Shown here one piece after another: positions 9,048-17,899 of a stretch of 64,000 nt of DNA. This DNA is from Alphaproteobacteria bacterium (GTDB lineage: Bacteria > Pseudomonadota > Alphaproteobacteria > Elsterales > Elsteraceae). The position numbers and the translations under genes were made by a program. The notes below the pieces were generated by a model. That model made no database searches. It saw only the letters and a list, made by a program, of their open reading frames with translations, and was not told the origin of the DNA. Within the stretch, counting starts at the first letter, position 1; the number at the start of each line of letters is the position of its first letter. Location of the stretch: the NCBI GenBank assembly GCA_004292755.1, contig RDXE01000024.1:124001-188000 (forward strand). Reading direction: 5' to 3'.

Positions 9048-9485
9048 ATGCGGATTCTCGCTTTCATTGGCATTTACCTGTTTCTGGGCGTCTCCAGTGT
9101 TCTTGCTCAGGGCACACCGAACTACATCACCGGGTTTCGCGCCCAAGACGTGCGGGTGACCGACACTCCTGGGACAGCGATGCGACGGGAGCCGGGGCGG
9201 GCGGTTTGCGACGCGGCGCAGGTGAGTAACCCAACAGTCGCCACAGCACCCGGTGCTACGATTGCCTGTATTATACCAATTGTGCTGCGAACAAATGAAG
9301 GTTTGTTTTTGATTAAGGCCAGGGGTCGCGATGTTTATATCGCCGAGACGTCTGTCTTCCACAATATTCCACCTGCAGCGCAATTGCCACAGTGTCCTCC
9401 TGGTGTGGCACCGGGAAATAGCGGAGGCCGCAATCTTGGCTCTATGGGTGCCGGATCTGGCGCCACCTGCAGAGTTGTCCGCTGA
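9048..9485 (+). CDS. Small secreted protein, function unknown
   Basis: This 145-residue protein has a clear signal peptide (MRILAFIGIYLFLGVSSVLAQ, cleavage probably after VLA). The mature part has four cysteines, which could form two disulfides, and ends in a Gly/Ser-rich tail. The ATG at 9048 was chosen because GGGGAG lies just upstream and the signal peptide begins there; the frame extends to 8985 without a plausible ribosome site. It sits between the CHASE2 gene and the M48 lipoprotein protease, same strand, so all three may act in the periplasm. I recognise no family. Confidence 0.65.
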   Translation: MRILAFIGIYLFLGVSSVLAQGTPNYITGFRAQDVRVTDTPGTAMRREPGRAVCDAAQVSNPTVATAPGATIACIIPIVLRTNEGLFLIKARGRDVYIAETSVFHNIPPAAQLPQCPPGVAPGNSGGRNLGSMGAGSGATCRVVR

Positions 9486-9610
9486 GCGTGCAAACGAGGC
9501 TGAAAGTCTGGGTGGCTTGAGAAACAGCCATCACCGCGCGTATTCGACCAAGTAACTTGGCTCATTACAACGACCCGCTGTGGTTCGTTCAAAGTGTGAG
9601 GAGGGAGACC

Positions 9611-11263
9611 ATGATACACCGTCGTCATGTGTTGGCTGGTTTGGGTGCTGGCAGTTTGGCGGCCTGTGAAGGCACGACGGGGCGTGTGTTGCTCGACCGC
9701 GCCCGCGGTGCGTTGCCCTATACCGGCTTTCAGGATCAGTACATCCGCACGGAACGTGTGGCGAATGCGATTGGAGCGGCGCCTCGGGTTCGCCCTGGCG
9801 TGACCTCACGCCCTGTTCCAGACGCCATGGACGCCAACCTCGAGCAGCATTGGGTGGTACAAGATAGTCGACTGAATGCCTACGTCCGGAGGATTGCAGA
9901 CCGGATTCTGGACCAATGGCCAGGTCCCCGGCCCAGCGTTCAAGTCTGGATCCTGCAAACCGAAACGGCGCGGATTGACATCTCTCAATCCCATGACGTG
10001 TTTCTTTCTCTTTACTGGCTAAACGCCGTCACAACAGAAGATGCGCTCGCGTTCCTGATCGCTCACGAAATCAGCCACGTGCTGCTGAACCATTTTGATC
10101 GCGACAGCTTCTTCAAGGGATACGAGGCTGTTATCGACCTCAGCATGCAGGTCGCGCTGCTGGGGATCTCCCTGGCATCTGGTCGTGGCAGTGGACAAGG
10201 CGCCGTCACGGCTGCAGCAGAGCAAGCAGCTGGGCAGGCGTTGTTGACATCTATGGGAACTGGCGTTGCTTTGACCGAGCTTGCGGAAACGTTCATGAAT
10301 CCAATATGGACGCGGCAACAGGAGTTTGAAGCGGATATGCTTGCGGTTGATTTGGTGGCCAAAGCTGGCTATGCCGCTGCCGGGGTCAACGAAGCATTCA
10401 CGCTCCTGAATAACTGGGCGAAGGAGTCGGATGAAAGCGCAGTCAACAAAGCTGCGGAGATGAAAGCCAAGATCGACGCAGAGGTTGCCGAGGCAACAGC
10501 GAAGCGGGGGCCGTCTGGCGCGTTTGAGATGGCCCTTCAAGGCCTGGTGCCATTGGCGGGTGCAGTCTTGGGAGAATTGCGGACCCAACTTCAGGCAAAG
10601 CACCCCGATATCGAAGCTCGTCAGGCCAACGCGTTCGGCTATCGTGACAATCGATACGAGAACACACCGTTTGACTTGATGGCGTCTCAACCACCAGCTG
10701 CCTATACCTCGGCGATGAAGAATCCATTGGTCACGCCGCTGCTCAGGGTTGACCGTGAATTGGTCCTCCTCAAACAGGCTTCGACTGCGGGCACTTCGCC
10801 CAGCCAGGCTGAGCGTTTGATCACGCAGGCGGAGCGCACGTTAAGCCGCAATCATGCCCCAGTCTTGGCTGCAACTGCATCGTTCCGCGTTCGGCAGCCG
10901 AATCGCCGCCGCGAAGCGCGGCGACAGTTGAACGACCTTCTCCGCAATGAGCTTGCTCCGGCGCAGATCTACGATCTGGCGACGCGTGCGGCCCTGGCTG
11001 ATCGTGATTTCAACGATGCACAGCGGGTGGTAGACCTTGGGCAGACGCGCTTCGGAAGTGATCGATGGTTCCTGGCGCCTGCCATTATGATTGCCCAGGA
11101 GCGAGGCGACACCCAGGCGGCACAACGCCTGTATGCGGCGTGTGGCAACAAGAATTCACGGCCAGCCTTAGAGAGCTGCAACAATGTATACCGATCCGGC
11201 CCCAAACGGCAGCAGCCGGGCAGGTCAATCCTGGACGATCTTCGCAGTGTGTTTGGGACTTAG
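9611..11263 (+). CDS. M48 family metalloprotease, predicted Tat/lipoprotein, with TPR-like C-terminus
   Basis: This 550-residue protein starts MIHRRHVLAGLGAG and continues to a lipobox LAAC, so it is probably a lipoprotein; the RR pair suggests Tat export. The zinc motif HEISH lies in AFLIAHEISHVLLNH near residue 156, and the third ligand Glu is probably in QEFEADMLAVDLV near residue 240. The last 150 residues are helical and resemble the TPR part of BepA/YfgC-type periplasmic proteases, which act in outer-membrane protein quality control. The ATG at 9611 follows a strong GGAGGGAG site; the frame to 9557 does not. Role in the CHASE2 patch is inferred from position only. Confidence 0.86.
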   Translation: MIHRRHVLAGLGAGSLAACEGTTGRVLLDRARGALPYTGFQDQYIRTERVANAIGAAPRVRPGVTSRPVPDAMDANLEQHWVVQDSRLNAYVRRIADRILDQWPGPRPSVQVWILQTETARIDISQSHDVFLSLYWLNAVTTEDALAFLIAHEISHVLLNHFDRDSFFKGYEAVIDLSMQVALLGISLASGRGSGQGAVTAAAEQAAGQALLTSMGTGVALTELAETFMNPIWTRQQEFEADMLAVDLVAKAGYAAAGVNEAFTLLNNWAKESDESAVNKAAEMKAKIDAEVAEATAKRGPSGAFEMALQGLVPLAGAVLGELRTQLQAKHPDIEARQANAFGYRDNRYENTPFDLMASQPPAAYTSAMKNPLVTPLLRVDRELVLLKQASTAGTSPSQAERLITQAERTLSRNHAPVLAATASFRVRQPNRRREARRQLNDLLRNELAPAQIYDLATRAALADRDFNDAQRVVDLGQTRFGSDRWFLAPAIMIAQERGDTQAAQRLYAACGNKNSRPALESCNNVYRSGPKRQQPGRSILDDLRSVFGT

Positions 11264-11286
11264 TCGTCCACGCGCCTGCATGATAT

Positions 11287-11312
11287 CCCCAGACGGCGTC
11301 AGCCGTCTGGGG
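11287..11312. terminator. Perfect 11-bp hairpin between convergent genes
   Basis: CCCCAGACGGC, loop GTCA, GCCGTCTGGGG. It lies in the 64-bp gap between the convergent M48 protease and metal-binding protein genes. There is no strong T-run on either side, so it may be a bidirectional but imperfect terminator. Confidence 0.6.
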
Positions 11313-11327
11313 CTGCATTTGGTGCCA

Positions 11328-12248
11328 TCACGTCCGGAACGCAGTGGCAAGCATCCTGGCATTGTGGCGCATCATCTCCAGATAGCTGGCAGCAGCCCCA
11401 CCCGGCTCCGACAGCGCGTCTGAGTAGAGTTTACCGCCTACTTTGACGCCAGCCTCCTGCGCGATGCGCTCAACCAGCCGCGGATCGGTGATGTTCTCCA
11501 GAAAGACAGCGGTGATGCGCTGCTCGCGGATTTGACGCACGAGCCGGGCGATGTCCTGGCTGCTGGGCTCAGTCGTCGGCGTGATGCGGGGCGCGCGGAA
11601 ATCGACGGAAAACCGCTCCCCGAAATAGGTGAAGCTGTTGTGGGAGACCACGGCCCGGCGGCGCTGCACGGGGATCGGGCGCAGTTGTTCGCTGACCCAC
11701 CCCTCCAAGGTTTGAAGCTCAGCCGCGTAGGCGGCGGCGCGGGCGCGATACCCTTCGGCACCGGGAGGGTCGACGGCGACCAGCGCATTGGTCAGCGTCC
11801 GGATCATTTGCTGCACCCGGCGCGGGTCTTGCCAGATATGCGGGTCATTGGCGCCATGGCTGTGGCCAGCATGGCTGTGATCACCGGCTTGCTCCGCTGC
11901 TCGGCGTAGCGTCACACCAGAGCTCAACACGGCCTGCGGACCGCGATAGGCAGCAGCTTGCAAGGTGCGCGGCAACCAGGTTTCCAGCCCAGCCCCATTG
12001 GAGACGACAAGGCGCGCACTGCTCACCTGCCGTACTTGGGCGGGCAGTGGATCAAACCCATGGCTGTCGCGGTTACGCCCGACCAGGGCCGTGACGCTCA
12101 CCCGCTCGCCGCCGACCACCGAGACAAAGTCTTCGATCACCGAGGTGGTGGCGATCACCGACACGGCAGCTTGGGCAGCGGCTTGGTTGGCCCCGGCAAC
12201 CCACGGCAACGTGGCGAGAGCGGAAACGACCGACCGACGTGACAGCAT
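11328..12248 (-). CDS. Metal ABC transporter periplasmic binding protein (ZnuA-like)
   Basis: This 306-residue protein belongs to the zinc/manganese cluster A-I binding proteins. It has a signal peptide (MLSRRSVVSALATLPWVAG to AAAQA), the first His ligand region GRNRDSHGFDPLP, a short His-rich loop GDHSHAGHSHGANDPHIW that supports zinc over manganese, HNSFTYFGERF and the final acidic ligand region GKLYSDALS. It would deliver metal to an ABC importer, but no permease or ATPase gene is adjacent, so it must use partners encoded elsewhere or be an orphan. A Zur-like palindrome lies 13 bp upstream of the start. It converges on the M48 gene. Confidence 0.88.
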   Translation of the reverse strand: MLSRRSVVSALATLPWVAGANQAAAQAAVSVIATTSVIEDFVSVVGGERVSVTALVGRNRDSHGFDPLPAQVRQVSSARLVVSNGAGLETWLPRTLQAAAYRGPQAVLSSGVTLRRAAEQAGDHSHAGHSHGANDPHIWQDPRRVQQMIRTLTNALVAVDPPGAEGYRARAAAYAAELQTLEGWVSEQLRPIPVQRRRAVVSHNSFTYFGERFSVDFRAPRITPTTEPSSQDIARLVRQIREQRITAVFLENITDPRLVERIAQEAGVKVGGKLYSDALSEPGGAAASYLEMMRHNARMLATAFRT

Positions 12249-12260
12249 AGCGAAGCGTCC

Positions 12261-12278
12261 GCATTGTTATAACATTGC
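12261..12278 (-). promoter_or_regulatory. Candidate Zur operator
   Basis: GCATTGTTATAACATTGC is an 18-bp dyad with one mismatched pair and the perfect core TGTTATAACA, 13 bp before the ATG of the ZnuA-like gene. The GTTATAAC core resembles known Zur sites of proteobacteria and also contains a possible -10 (TATAAC), so binding would block transcription. Match to memory, not a scored search. Confidence 0.55.
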
Positions 12279-12344
12279 GTTTATGGACCAGCGGAGCGCC
12301 GGCTGCAAGCACTGGAAACGCGCCCTCACCTAGTCTCCGCGCAA

Positions 12345-12788
12345 TCACACCACTGGCGCAGTGCCACTGAGAAACCGGGTGCGAATGCGCTGTTCCAGCT
12401 GGTCGCGCACGGAGCGATAGGCCGCCAAACGCTCTTCGCGCAACCCATCGGTCACGGTCGGGTCGGGGGTTGGCCAATACTCCACCTCAACGGCGGCTGC
12501 GCGCGTCTCGTCCAGCGCGCGGTGATGCGCCTCTGGCGAGAGGGTGACGATCAGGTCAAACTCCTCCAGCGCGATGTCGGCCATCGGGGTGGGGCTGTGG
12601 CGGGCTAGGTCGATGCCAAGCTCTTGCATCACGGCGATGACAAAACCATCGGATGCCCCGCAGCGTACACCGGCCGAGCGGATATGCACCCGCCGCCCAG
12701 CCAGTGCGCCCAGCAAGGCCGCAGCCATGGGAGAGCGCACCGCGTTCTGCGAGCACAAGAACAGCACCGAGGCAGGCGCGCGCGCCAC
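12345..12788 (-). CDS. Low-molecular-weight protein-tyrosine-phosphatase/arsenate reductase-like protein
   Basis: This 147-residue protein has the phosphatase P-loop C-x5-R in VLFLCSQNAVRSPMAA close to its N-terminus and a late acidic motif in WPTPDPTV that fits the general-acid Asp. In this gene neighbourhood alphaproteobacterial genomes usually carry such a phosphatase; the substrate is unknown. I chose the GTG at 12788, one base after the UPF0262 stop, because the upstream ATG at 12857 lies deep in that gene. It is last in the murA-to-phosphatase run and 96 bp before the metal-binding protein gene. Confidence 0.85.
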   Translation of the reverse strand: MARAPASVLFLCSQNAVRSPMAAALLGALAGRRVHIRSAGVRCGASDGFVIAVMQELGIDLARHSPTPMADIALEEFDLIVTLSPEAHHRALDETRAAAVEVEYWPTPDPTVTDGLREERLAAYRSVRDQLEQRIRTRFLSGTAPVV

Positions 12789-12789
12789 G

Positions 12790-13260
12790 TTAGCCCCGAA
12801 TGTGAAGAACACACAGCAGCGTGAACAGCCGCCGTGCTGTATCGAAATCAATCTCAATGCGTTCGCTCAAGCGTTCGCGCAAGAGATCAGAGCCTTCATT
12901 GTGAAGACCGCGCCGACCCATATCGATGGCTTCAATCTGGGCAGGCGACAGGCGCTTGATCGCGTCGTAGTAGCTTTCACAAATCAAGAAATAGTCGCGA
13001 ACGATGCCGCGAAACGGGCTGAGCGGCAGGATCACCCGGTCAATCGGGTCTTCCGCTTCACTGTTGATTGCAATGGCAAGGCGGTTATCTTCAATGCCCA
13101 GCAAAACAGAATAGGGGCCACCATCATGGCCCTTCAGGTGAAAGCTGTTTTCTTCCAGCAAGTCGAAGATGGCGACTTTGCGCTCATGCTCGACATCGGC
13201 GTTGCGGCGCACGACTGTGCGTTCATCCAGCAACAGTTTGATGATGCGCTTGCGCGACAT
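12790..13260 (-). CDS. UPF0262 family protein
   Basis: This 156-residue conserved alphaproteobacterial protein of unknown function contains the family core [16 protein letters not shown], then [16 protein letters not shown] and [21 protein letters not shown]. It has no membrane segment or known catalytic motif. It begins 3 bp after hisD and is followed at once by the phosphatase, so it is part of one transcript with the histidine genes. Confidence 0.9.
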   Translation of the reverse strand: MSRKRIIKLLLDERTVVRRNADVEHERKVAIFDLLEENSFHLKGHDGGPYSVLLGIEDNRLAIAINSEAEDPIDRVILPLSPFRGIVRDYFLICESYYDAIKRLSPAQIEAIDMGRRGLHNEGSDLLRERLSERIEIDFDTARRLFTLLCVLHIRG

Positions 13261-13263
13261 CGC

Positions 13264-14556
13264 CTACCCCTCAAGCCGGACGGCGACCGACAAACGGTGG
13301 GCGTCCAACCCCTCCGCTGTGGCGAGGCGGACGGCCGCCGGGCCAATCGCTGCCAAACTGTCTGGTGTGCAGTGGACCATCGTGGTGCGCTTCAGGAAGT
13401 CCACCGTGCCCAGACCAGAGGTGTGGCGGGCCGTGCGCATCGTCGGCAACACGTGGTTGGGACCGGCGACATAATCACCAATCGCCTCCGGTGTGTAGCG
13501 GCCCAGGAAGATCGCCCCGGCGTTGCGGATGCCTCGGGCCAGCGCCTCCGGCTCGGCAACGGCGAGTTCCAGATGCTCCGGCGCAAGGGCGTCGATCAAA
13601 GGGATAGCCGCGGCAAGGCTGGGCACTGTGATCACCACGCCATGATCGCGCCAGGAGGCGCCGGCAATCGCCGCCCGTGGCAGGGTGGTCAGAATGTCAT
13701 CAACTGCTGCTTCAACAGCCGCGGCGAAGTCTTTGTTATCCGTGATCAAAATGCTTTGTGACGACGGGTCATGTTCCGCCTGGGACAGCAAATCGGCGGC
13801 GATCCAGCGCGGATTGTTGGCTGCATCAGCCACCACTAGAATTTCCGAGGGACCGGCGATCGAATCAATCCCAACGCGGCCAAACACCTGGCGCTTGGCC
13901 GCCGCCACATAGGCATTGCCGGGGCCGACGATCTTGTCCACCGGCTGGATGGTCTCTGTGCCGAAGGCCAGCGCGGCCACGGCCTGGGCGCCACCGATGC
14001 GGTAGATCTCGGTCACCCCCGCACGGCTTGCTGCGGCGAGGACCAGGGGGTTGATCGTCCCGCCCTGCGGAGGGGTGACCATCACGATGCGCGGCACCTC
14101 CGCCACCCGCGCGGGCAGGGCGTTCATCAGCACAGAGGATGGATAGGCCGCGGTGCCACCCGGCACATACAGGCCAACCGCCTCGATTGGGCGCCACACT
14201 TGCGCCAGCTTGGTTCCCGTGCTGTCGGTGTAGCCCAGGTCAGCGGGCCGTTGGCGCTGATGGAACGCTTCAATCCGCTTGGCAGCCAGATCGAGTGCAG
14301 CCAGCAGATCAGCCGGGCAAGCCGCCACCGCCGCCGCCACCTCGTCAGCCGAGACGCGGAACTCAGCTGCTGTGAGTGCGACATGGTCAAACTGCGCCGT
14401 GAAGCGGCTGACTGCCGCATCCCCTTCGGCCCGCACGGCTGCCAGGACCGCGCGCACCGCAGCGTCGACATCCTCAGGCGTATCGCGGGTGGCATCGAGC
14501 ACTGCCGCGAAGGCGGCAGCAAAGTCAGGTGCGCTTGCGTCAAGCCTGCGTGGCAC
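13264..14556 (-). CDS. hisD: Histidinol dehydrogenase
   Basis: HisD catalyses the last two oxidations of histidine synthesis, from histidinol to histidine, using NAD and zinc. The 430-residue protein shows [40 protein letters not shown] and the catalytic LAPEHLELA, plus the late GPNHVLPT. I chose the GTG at 14556 ([12 protein letters not shown]), which overlaps the end of hisG by 17 bp and has GGGCGAG upstream; an ATG at 14598 is in frame but would overlap hisG by 59 bp. Other histidine genes are not in the window. Confidence 0.96.
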   Translation of the reverse strand: MPRRLDASAPDFAAAFAAVLDATRDTPEDVDAAVRAVLAAVRAEGDAAVSRFTAQFDHVALTAAEFRVSADEVAAAVAACPADLLAALDLAAKRIEAFHQRQRPADLGYTDSTGTKLAQVWRPIEAVGLYVPGGTAAYPSSVLMNALPARVAEVPRIVMVTPPQGGTINPLVLAAASRAGVTEIYRIGGAQAVAALAFGTETIQPVDKIVGPGNAYVAAAKRQVFGRVGIDSIAGPSEILVVADAANNPRWIAADLLSQAEHDPSSQSILITDNKDFAAAVEAAVDDILTTLPRAAIAGASWRDHGVVITVPSLAAAIPLIDALAPEHLELAVAEPEALARGIRNAGAIFLGRYTPEAIGDYVAGPNHVLPTMRTARHTSGLGTVDFLKRTTMVHCTPDSLAAIGPAAVRLATAEGLDAHRLSVAVRLEG

Positions 14557-15211
14557 GGCTCGCCCTTTCAAAGCGGTCAATCCAGTCGCGGATCTCATCC
14601 GGTCGCGTCTTCATCGCGGTGCGATTCACCGCCAAGCGAGAGGAGACTTCCGCAATCCGCTCCACCTCGACAAGTCCATTCGCGCGCAGCGTCGCACCGG
14701 ACGAAACCAGATCAACAATCCGCTGGCACAAGCCCAGCTGGGGGGCGAGTTCCAGGGCGCCGTTCAGCTTGATGCACTCCGCCTGCACCCCGCGCGCGGC
14801 GAAGTGGCGACGGGTGACTTCTGGATACTTGGTGGCGACGCGGACATGGCTCCATCGACCGGGAGCGTCGGTCGACGCGGTCTCTTTCGGCTCCGCAACG
14901 GCCAGATGGCAGCGGCCAACGCGCAAATCCAGTGGCGCGTAAATCTCCGGATACTCGAACTCCATCAGGACGTCCGAGCCTGCGATGCCCAGATGGGCCG
15001 CACCGAAAGCGACGAAGGTGGCAACGTCAAAACTGCGCACCCGGATGATCGAAACATGGGGCAGGGAGGTTGCAAAGGTCAGCTTGCGGCTGTCCTCGTT
15101 TGCGAACTCCGGCTCCGGCTCAACGCCGCAGGCCGCCATCAGCGGCATGACTTCCTTCAGGATGCGGCCTTTGGGGATGGCGATCACCAGCGGTTCGACC
15201 TCGACGGTCAT
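14540..15211 (-). CDS. hisG: ATP phosphoribosyltransferase, short form
   Basis: HisG catalyses the first, committed step of histidine synthesis from ATP and PRPP. This is the short form of 223 residues, which lacks the C-terminal regulatory domain and, in known systems, needs the HisZ partner for activity and feedback control. No hisZ is in the window. Visible motifs are [22 protein letters not shown] and [14 protein letters not shown]. The ATG at 15211 overlaps the DUF2948 stop (ATGA); a longer frame to 15274 runs inside that gene. Confidence 0.95.
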   Translation of the reverse strand: MTVEVEPLVIAIPKGRILKEVMPLMAACGVEPEPEFANEDSRKLTFATSLPHVSIIRVRSFDVATFVAFGAAHLGIAGSDVLMEFEYPEIYAPLDLRVGRCHLAVAEPKETASTDAPGRWSHVRVATKYPEVTRRHFAARGVQAECIKLNGALELAPQLGLCQRIVDLVSSGATLRANGLVEVERIAEVSSRLAVNRTAMKTRPDEIRDWIDRFERASRATQA

Positions 15212-15687
15212 CGCCCGTCTCCTTGCTCCGAGTCTCGCACCACGCTGTGGGTCGGGCGGCTGGCTGCGGGCCACGGCTCGCCAAAGTCCTCTAGGGTGAC
15301 CAGCAATCGCTCGACTTGAAAGCGCAAGGAGCGGTCGGCCGCACCGATCAAAGTCAGCGTGCCAGTGCCATCGGCAGCTTGGCTGTCCGGGGCCCAGTCT
15401 AGCGCCAACAGGCTCAGCAACAAATCGCGCTGGCGCCGATCAAACCCCTTGGACTGAATGCTGCGCACGCTTGCGATGCGCAGACCCGCATGGATGCGAC
15501 TGGGGGCGGCGTCGCGCGGCGCTTCCCACCGGAAGCGATTGATCGCCATCACGAACGACCGCTCCTCCGCCAGCCATTCGGCGTCAGCGACAGGGAGGAT
15601 GGCGTCTTGAAGACAGGCGGAGATCACCGCCACATCCTCGATGTCGGCGGCTTTCAGGCGCAGAGGTGGCAAGACGGGCAGGGTCAA
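15208..15687 (-). CDS. DUF2948 family protein
   Basis: This 159-residue conserved protein of unknown function is found in alphaproteobacteria between murA and hisG/hisD. Segments such as [28 protein letters not shown] and [13 protein letters not shown] are characteristic. It has no signal peptide. Its ATG overlaps the murA stop and its stop overlaps hisG, so the three are translationally coupled. Confidence 0.88.
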   Translation of the reverse strand: MTLPVLPPLRLKAADIEDVAVISACLQDAILPVADAEWLAEERSFVMAINRFRWEAPRDAAPSRIHAGLRIASVRSIQSKGFDRRQRDLLLSLLALDWAPDSQAADGTGTLTLIGAADRSLRFQVERLLVTLEDFGEPWPAASRPTHSVVRDSEQGDGR

Positions 15688-16961
15688 GAGAGTCTCATCC
15701 GTTCAATGTCAGCGCCGCAGCGGGACAGTTTTTCAGTCAACCGCTCATAGCCGCGGTCCAGATGGTCTGCGCCATGGATGATGGTTTCTCCGCTTGCCGC
15801 AAGCCCTGCGACAACAAGCCCCGCAGAGGCGCGCAAGTCTGTTGCCATCACCGGTGCACCACTGAGCCCCATCACGCCACGAACATGAGCGGACGCGTTG
15901 TGAACCGTTATATTGGCACCGAGGCGGCACAATTCAGGCACATGCATGAAGCGATTTTCAAAAATCGTCTCGGTGATCATGGAGGCGCCATCGGCCACCG
16001 CCATCAACGCCATCATCTGCGCTTGTAGATCCGTCGGGAAGCCGGGGAATGGCTCCGTCATCAAATCCACTCCTGTCAGGCGACGGTTGCTGGCACCCAC
16101 CAGAATACCATCGCTGTCTTCCCCGACTTCGACGCCAACGTCCTCCAGCACTTGCAAGAAGGCGGGCAGGTCATCGCGCCGCGCACCGGTCAGATGCAGG
16201 CGTCCGCCGGTGATGGCAGCCGCGATGGCATAGGTACCAGCCTCTACCCGGTCGACGATGACACGGTGACGGGCGGCGCCCAGCCGCGGTTTGCCCGTGA
16301 TCACCAGCGTGTCAGTGCCAATTCCACTGATCTCCGCGCCCATCGCGACCAGACAGCGGGCGAGGTCTTGCACCTCTGGTTCGCGTGCGGCGTTGATCAG
16401 CAGGGTTTGCCCACGGGCCAGACTGGCCGCCATCATCAGGGTTTCCGTGGCACCGACTGACACAATCGGCAGCACAATCCGGGCACCGGTCAGGCCATGT
16501 GGGGCGCTGGCGTCAATGAAGCCATCGCGCAGTTCCACTGTGGCGCCCAATTGGCGCAAACCCTTCAAATGCAGGTCAATGGGGCGTGCGCCGATGGTGC
16601 AGCCGCCGGGCATGGCAACTTTCGCGCTGCCTGTGCGTGCCAGCAGTGGCCCCAGCACCAAGATCGAGGCGCGCATCCGCCGAACCAGATCGTAGGATGC
16701 CACGGTTGAGCGCACGCGGGCGGCAGTGAGGGTCAAGTGGCTGGCGCCGCCTTCCTGCGCCAATTCCAACTCGACACCATGCTCGGCCAACAGCGTTGCC
16801 ATGGTCGCGACATCGGACAGGTGCGGCAGGTTGAGGAGGGTGAGCGGTTTGTCGCTCAACAGCGCGGCAGCCATTTGCGGCAGGGCTGCATTCTTCGCGC
16901 CGCTAATCGGCAACGTGCCCTGCAGCGGGCGACCGCCGCGGATCACAAGGGCGTCGCTCAT
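15684..16961 (-). CDS. murA: UDP-N-acetylglucosamine 1-carboxyvinyltransferase
   Basis: MurA makes the first committed step of peptidoglycan synthesis by adding enolpyruvate to UDP-GlcNAc; it is the target of fosfomycin. The 425-residue protein has [14 protein letters not shown] near the start, the active-site Cys loop in [12 protein letters not shown] (Cys present, so classically fosfomycin-sensitive type), and [16 protein letters not shown] chose the ATG at 16961, giving [10 protein letters not shown]; another ATG at 16976 is equally in frame, and neither has a clear ribosome site. It opens the murA-DUF2948-hisG-hisD run. Confidence 0.96.
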   Translation of the reverse strand: MSDALVIRGGRPLQGTLPISGAKNAALPQMAAALLSDKPLTLLNLPHLSDVATMATLLAEHGVELELAQEGGASHLTLTAARVRSTVASYDLVRRMRASILVLGPLLARTGSAKVAMPGGCTIGARPIDLHLKGLRQLGATVELRDGFIDASAPHGLTGARIVLPIVSVGATETLMMAASLARGQTLLINAAREPEVQDLARCLVAMGAEISGIGTDTLVITGKPRLGAARHRVIVDRVEAGTYAIAAAITGGRLHLTGARRDDLPAFLQVLEDVGVEVGEDSDGILVGASNRRLTGVDLMTEPFPGFPTDLQAQMMALMAVADGASMITETIFENRFMHVPELCRLGANITVHNASAHVRGVMGLSGAPVMATDLRASAGLVVAGLAASGETIIHGADHLDRGYERLTEKLSRCGADIERMRLS

Positions 16962-17010
16962 GGCTGGCGCGGTCATACGGGGGCCGTCATCGGAGTGTGT
17001 CTGCCATCGG

Positions 17011-17601
17011 CTAAACCAACCGGTCGCCGCTGATCCGGGACGGTGTCGGGCCGGACTGGCCGCGATACTTCGCGTCGCTGCGCGCGGAGTACGGGCGCAG
17101 GCACGGGCTGGACAGCACCTCAAAGCTGATCGCACAGATGGTCATACCAGTGCGCAGGGCCAACGGCAGTTTCCCGCTGTTGAAAAACTCCAGCACAATC
17201 GCGCCAGACCAACCTGGATCGACTCGGTGTGCCGTGACGTGGACCATCAATCCCAGCCGCGCGAGGGAGGAGCGACCATCAATCCACCCCACTAGGTCAT
17301 CGGGCAGGGTTAGGCTTTCCAAAGTCACACCCAACGCCAACTCACCGGGGTGCAAATAGAATGCGTCGCCCTCACCCAGCACGATTTCATCACCCATCAC
17401 CCGGTCAATGGCGTCCTGCAGCTGGTCGCGCGGCCCAGACAAATCAATGAACGGGGCTGAGTGGTAGTGGAACGGGCGGAACCGGTTCGCGAGGCGAAGG
17501 TCAACCGAGACCCCACTGATCCGGTTGGAGTCTGGTTCTGGCGTGATGACGATCGCCCCGGCGGCCAGATGCGCCTCGATATCGCGGTCCGATAACCTCA
17601 T
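17011..17601 (-). CDS. dcd: dCTP deaminase
   Basis: Dcd converts dCTP to dUTP, the main source of dTMP in many bacteria. The 196-residue protein has [12 protein letters not shown], the catalytic region [23 protein letters not shown] split across its conserved core, and the trimer C-terminus with [12 protein letters not shown]. Length matches the E. coli type of monofunctional deaminase. It is coupled by an ATGA overlap to the small basic gene upstream, and 49 bp separate it from the murA start. Confidence 0.95.
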   Translation of the reverse strand: MRLSDRDIEAHLAAGAIVITPEPDSNRISGVSVDLRLANRFRPFHYHSAPFIDLSGPRDQLQDAIDRVMGDEIVLGEGDAFYLHPGELALGVTLESLTLPDDLVGWIDGRSSLARLGLMVHVTAHRVDPGWSGAIVLEFFNSGKLPLALRTGMTICAISFEVLSSPCLRPYSARSDAKYRGQSGPTPSRISGDRLV

Positions 17602-17822
17602 GACGGCTCACTCTTGCCTGCAGCGACACCGCGCGCCCAGGCCTTCCGGCGCTTGAGATTCTCCCGGAGCGCGGCTGCCCGACGGGCCTCGCGCTCCAAC
17701 GCGGTGACGCGCCCGTTCTCCGACAGCCGGGGTGCGGACGGTGCGCTGGATGGATTGGCAGGCGTACCGGAGCGGATCGGCGCATCCGCGGGCGCGTCTG
17801 GGAGGGAGTCGTGGTCAGCCAT
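17598..17822 (-). CDS. Small basic protein upstream of dcd, function unknown
   Basis: This 74-residue protein has a Pro/Ala-rich, probably disordered N-terminal half and a basic helical C-terminus ([20 protein letters not shown]). The ATG at 17822 was chosen because the extension to 17891 is Arg/Trp noise. Its stop overlaps the dcd start, so it is co-translated with dcd. Short basic proteins of this kind occur at this spot in related genomes, from memory. No function can be given. Confidence 0.55.
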   Translation of the reverse strand: MADHDSLPDAPADAPIRSGTPANPSSAPSAPRLSENGRVTALEREARRAAALRENLKRRKAWARGVAAGKSEPS

Positions 17823-17899
17823 GGCGGGGCGGACCATAGCAGCAGCCCTCCGCCGTCGCCATGGGAGAGAAGACCAGTCGGCCTGAGCCATCCCGCCTC

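Noticed and set aside
12544-13761. 405-codon open frame on the plus strand
   Set aside because: Antisense to the phosphatase, UPF0262 and hisD; no family features.
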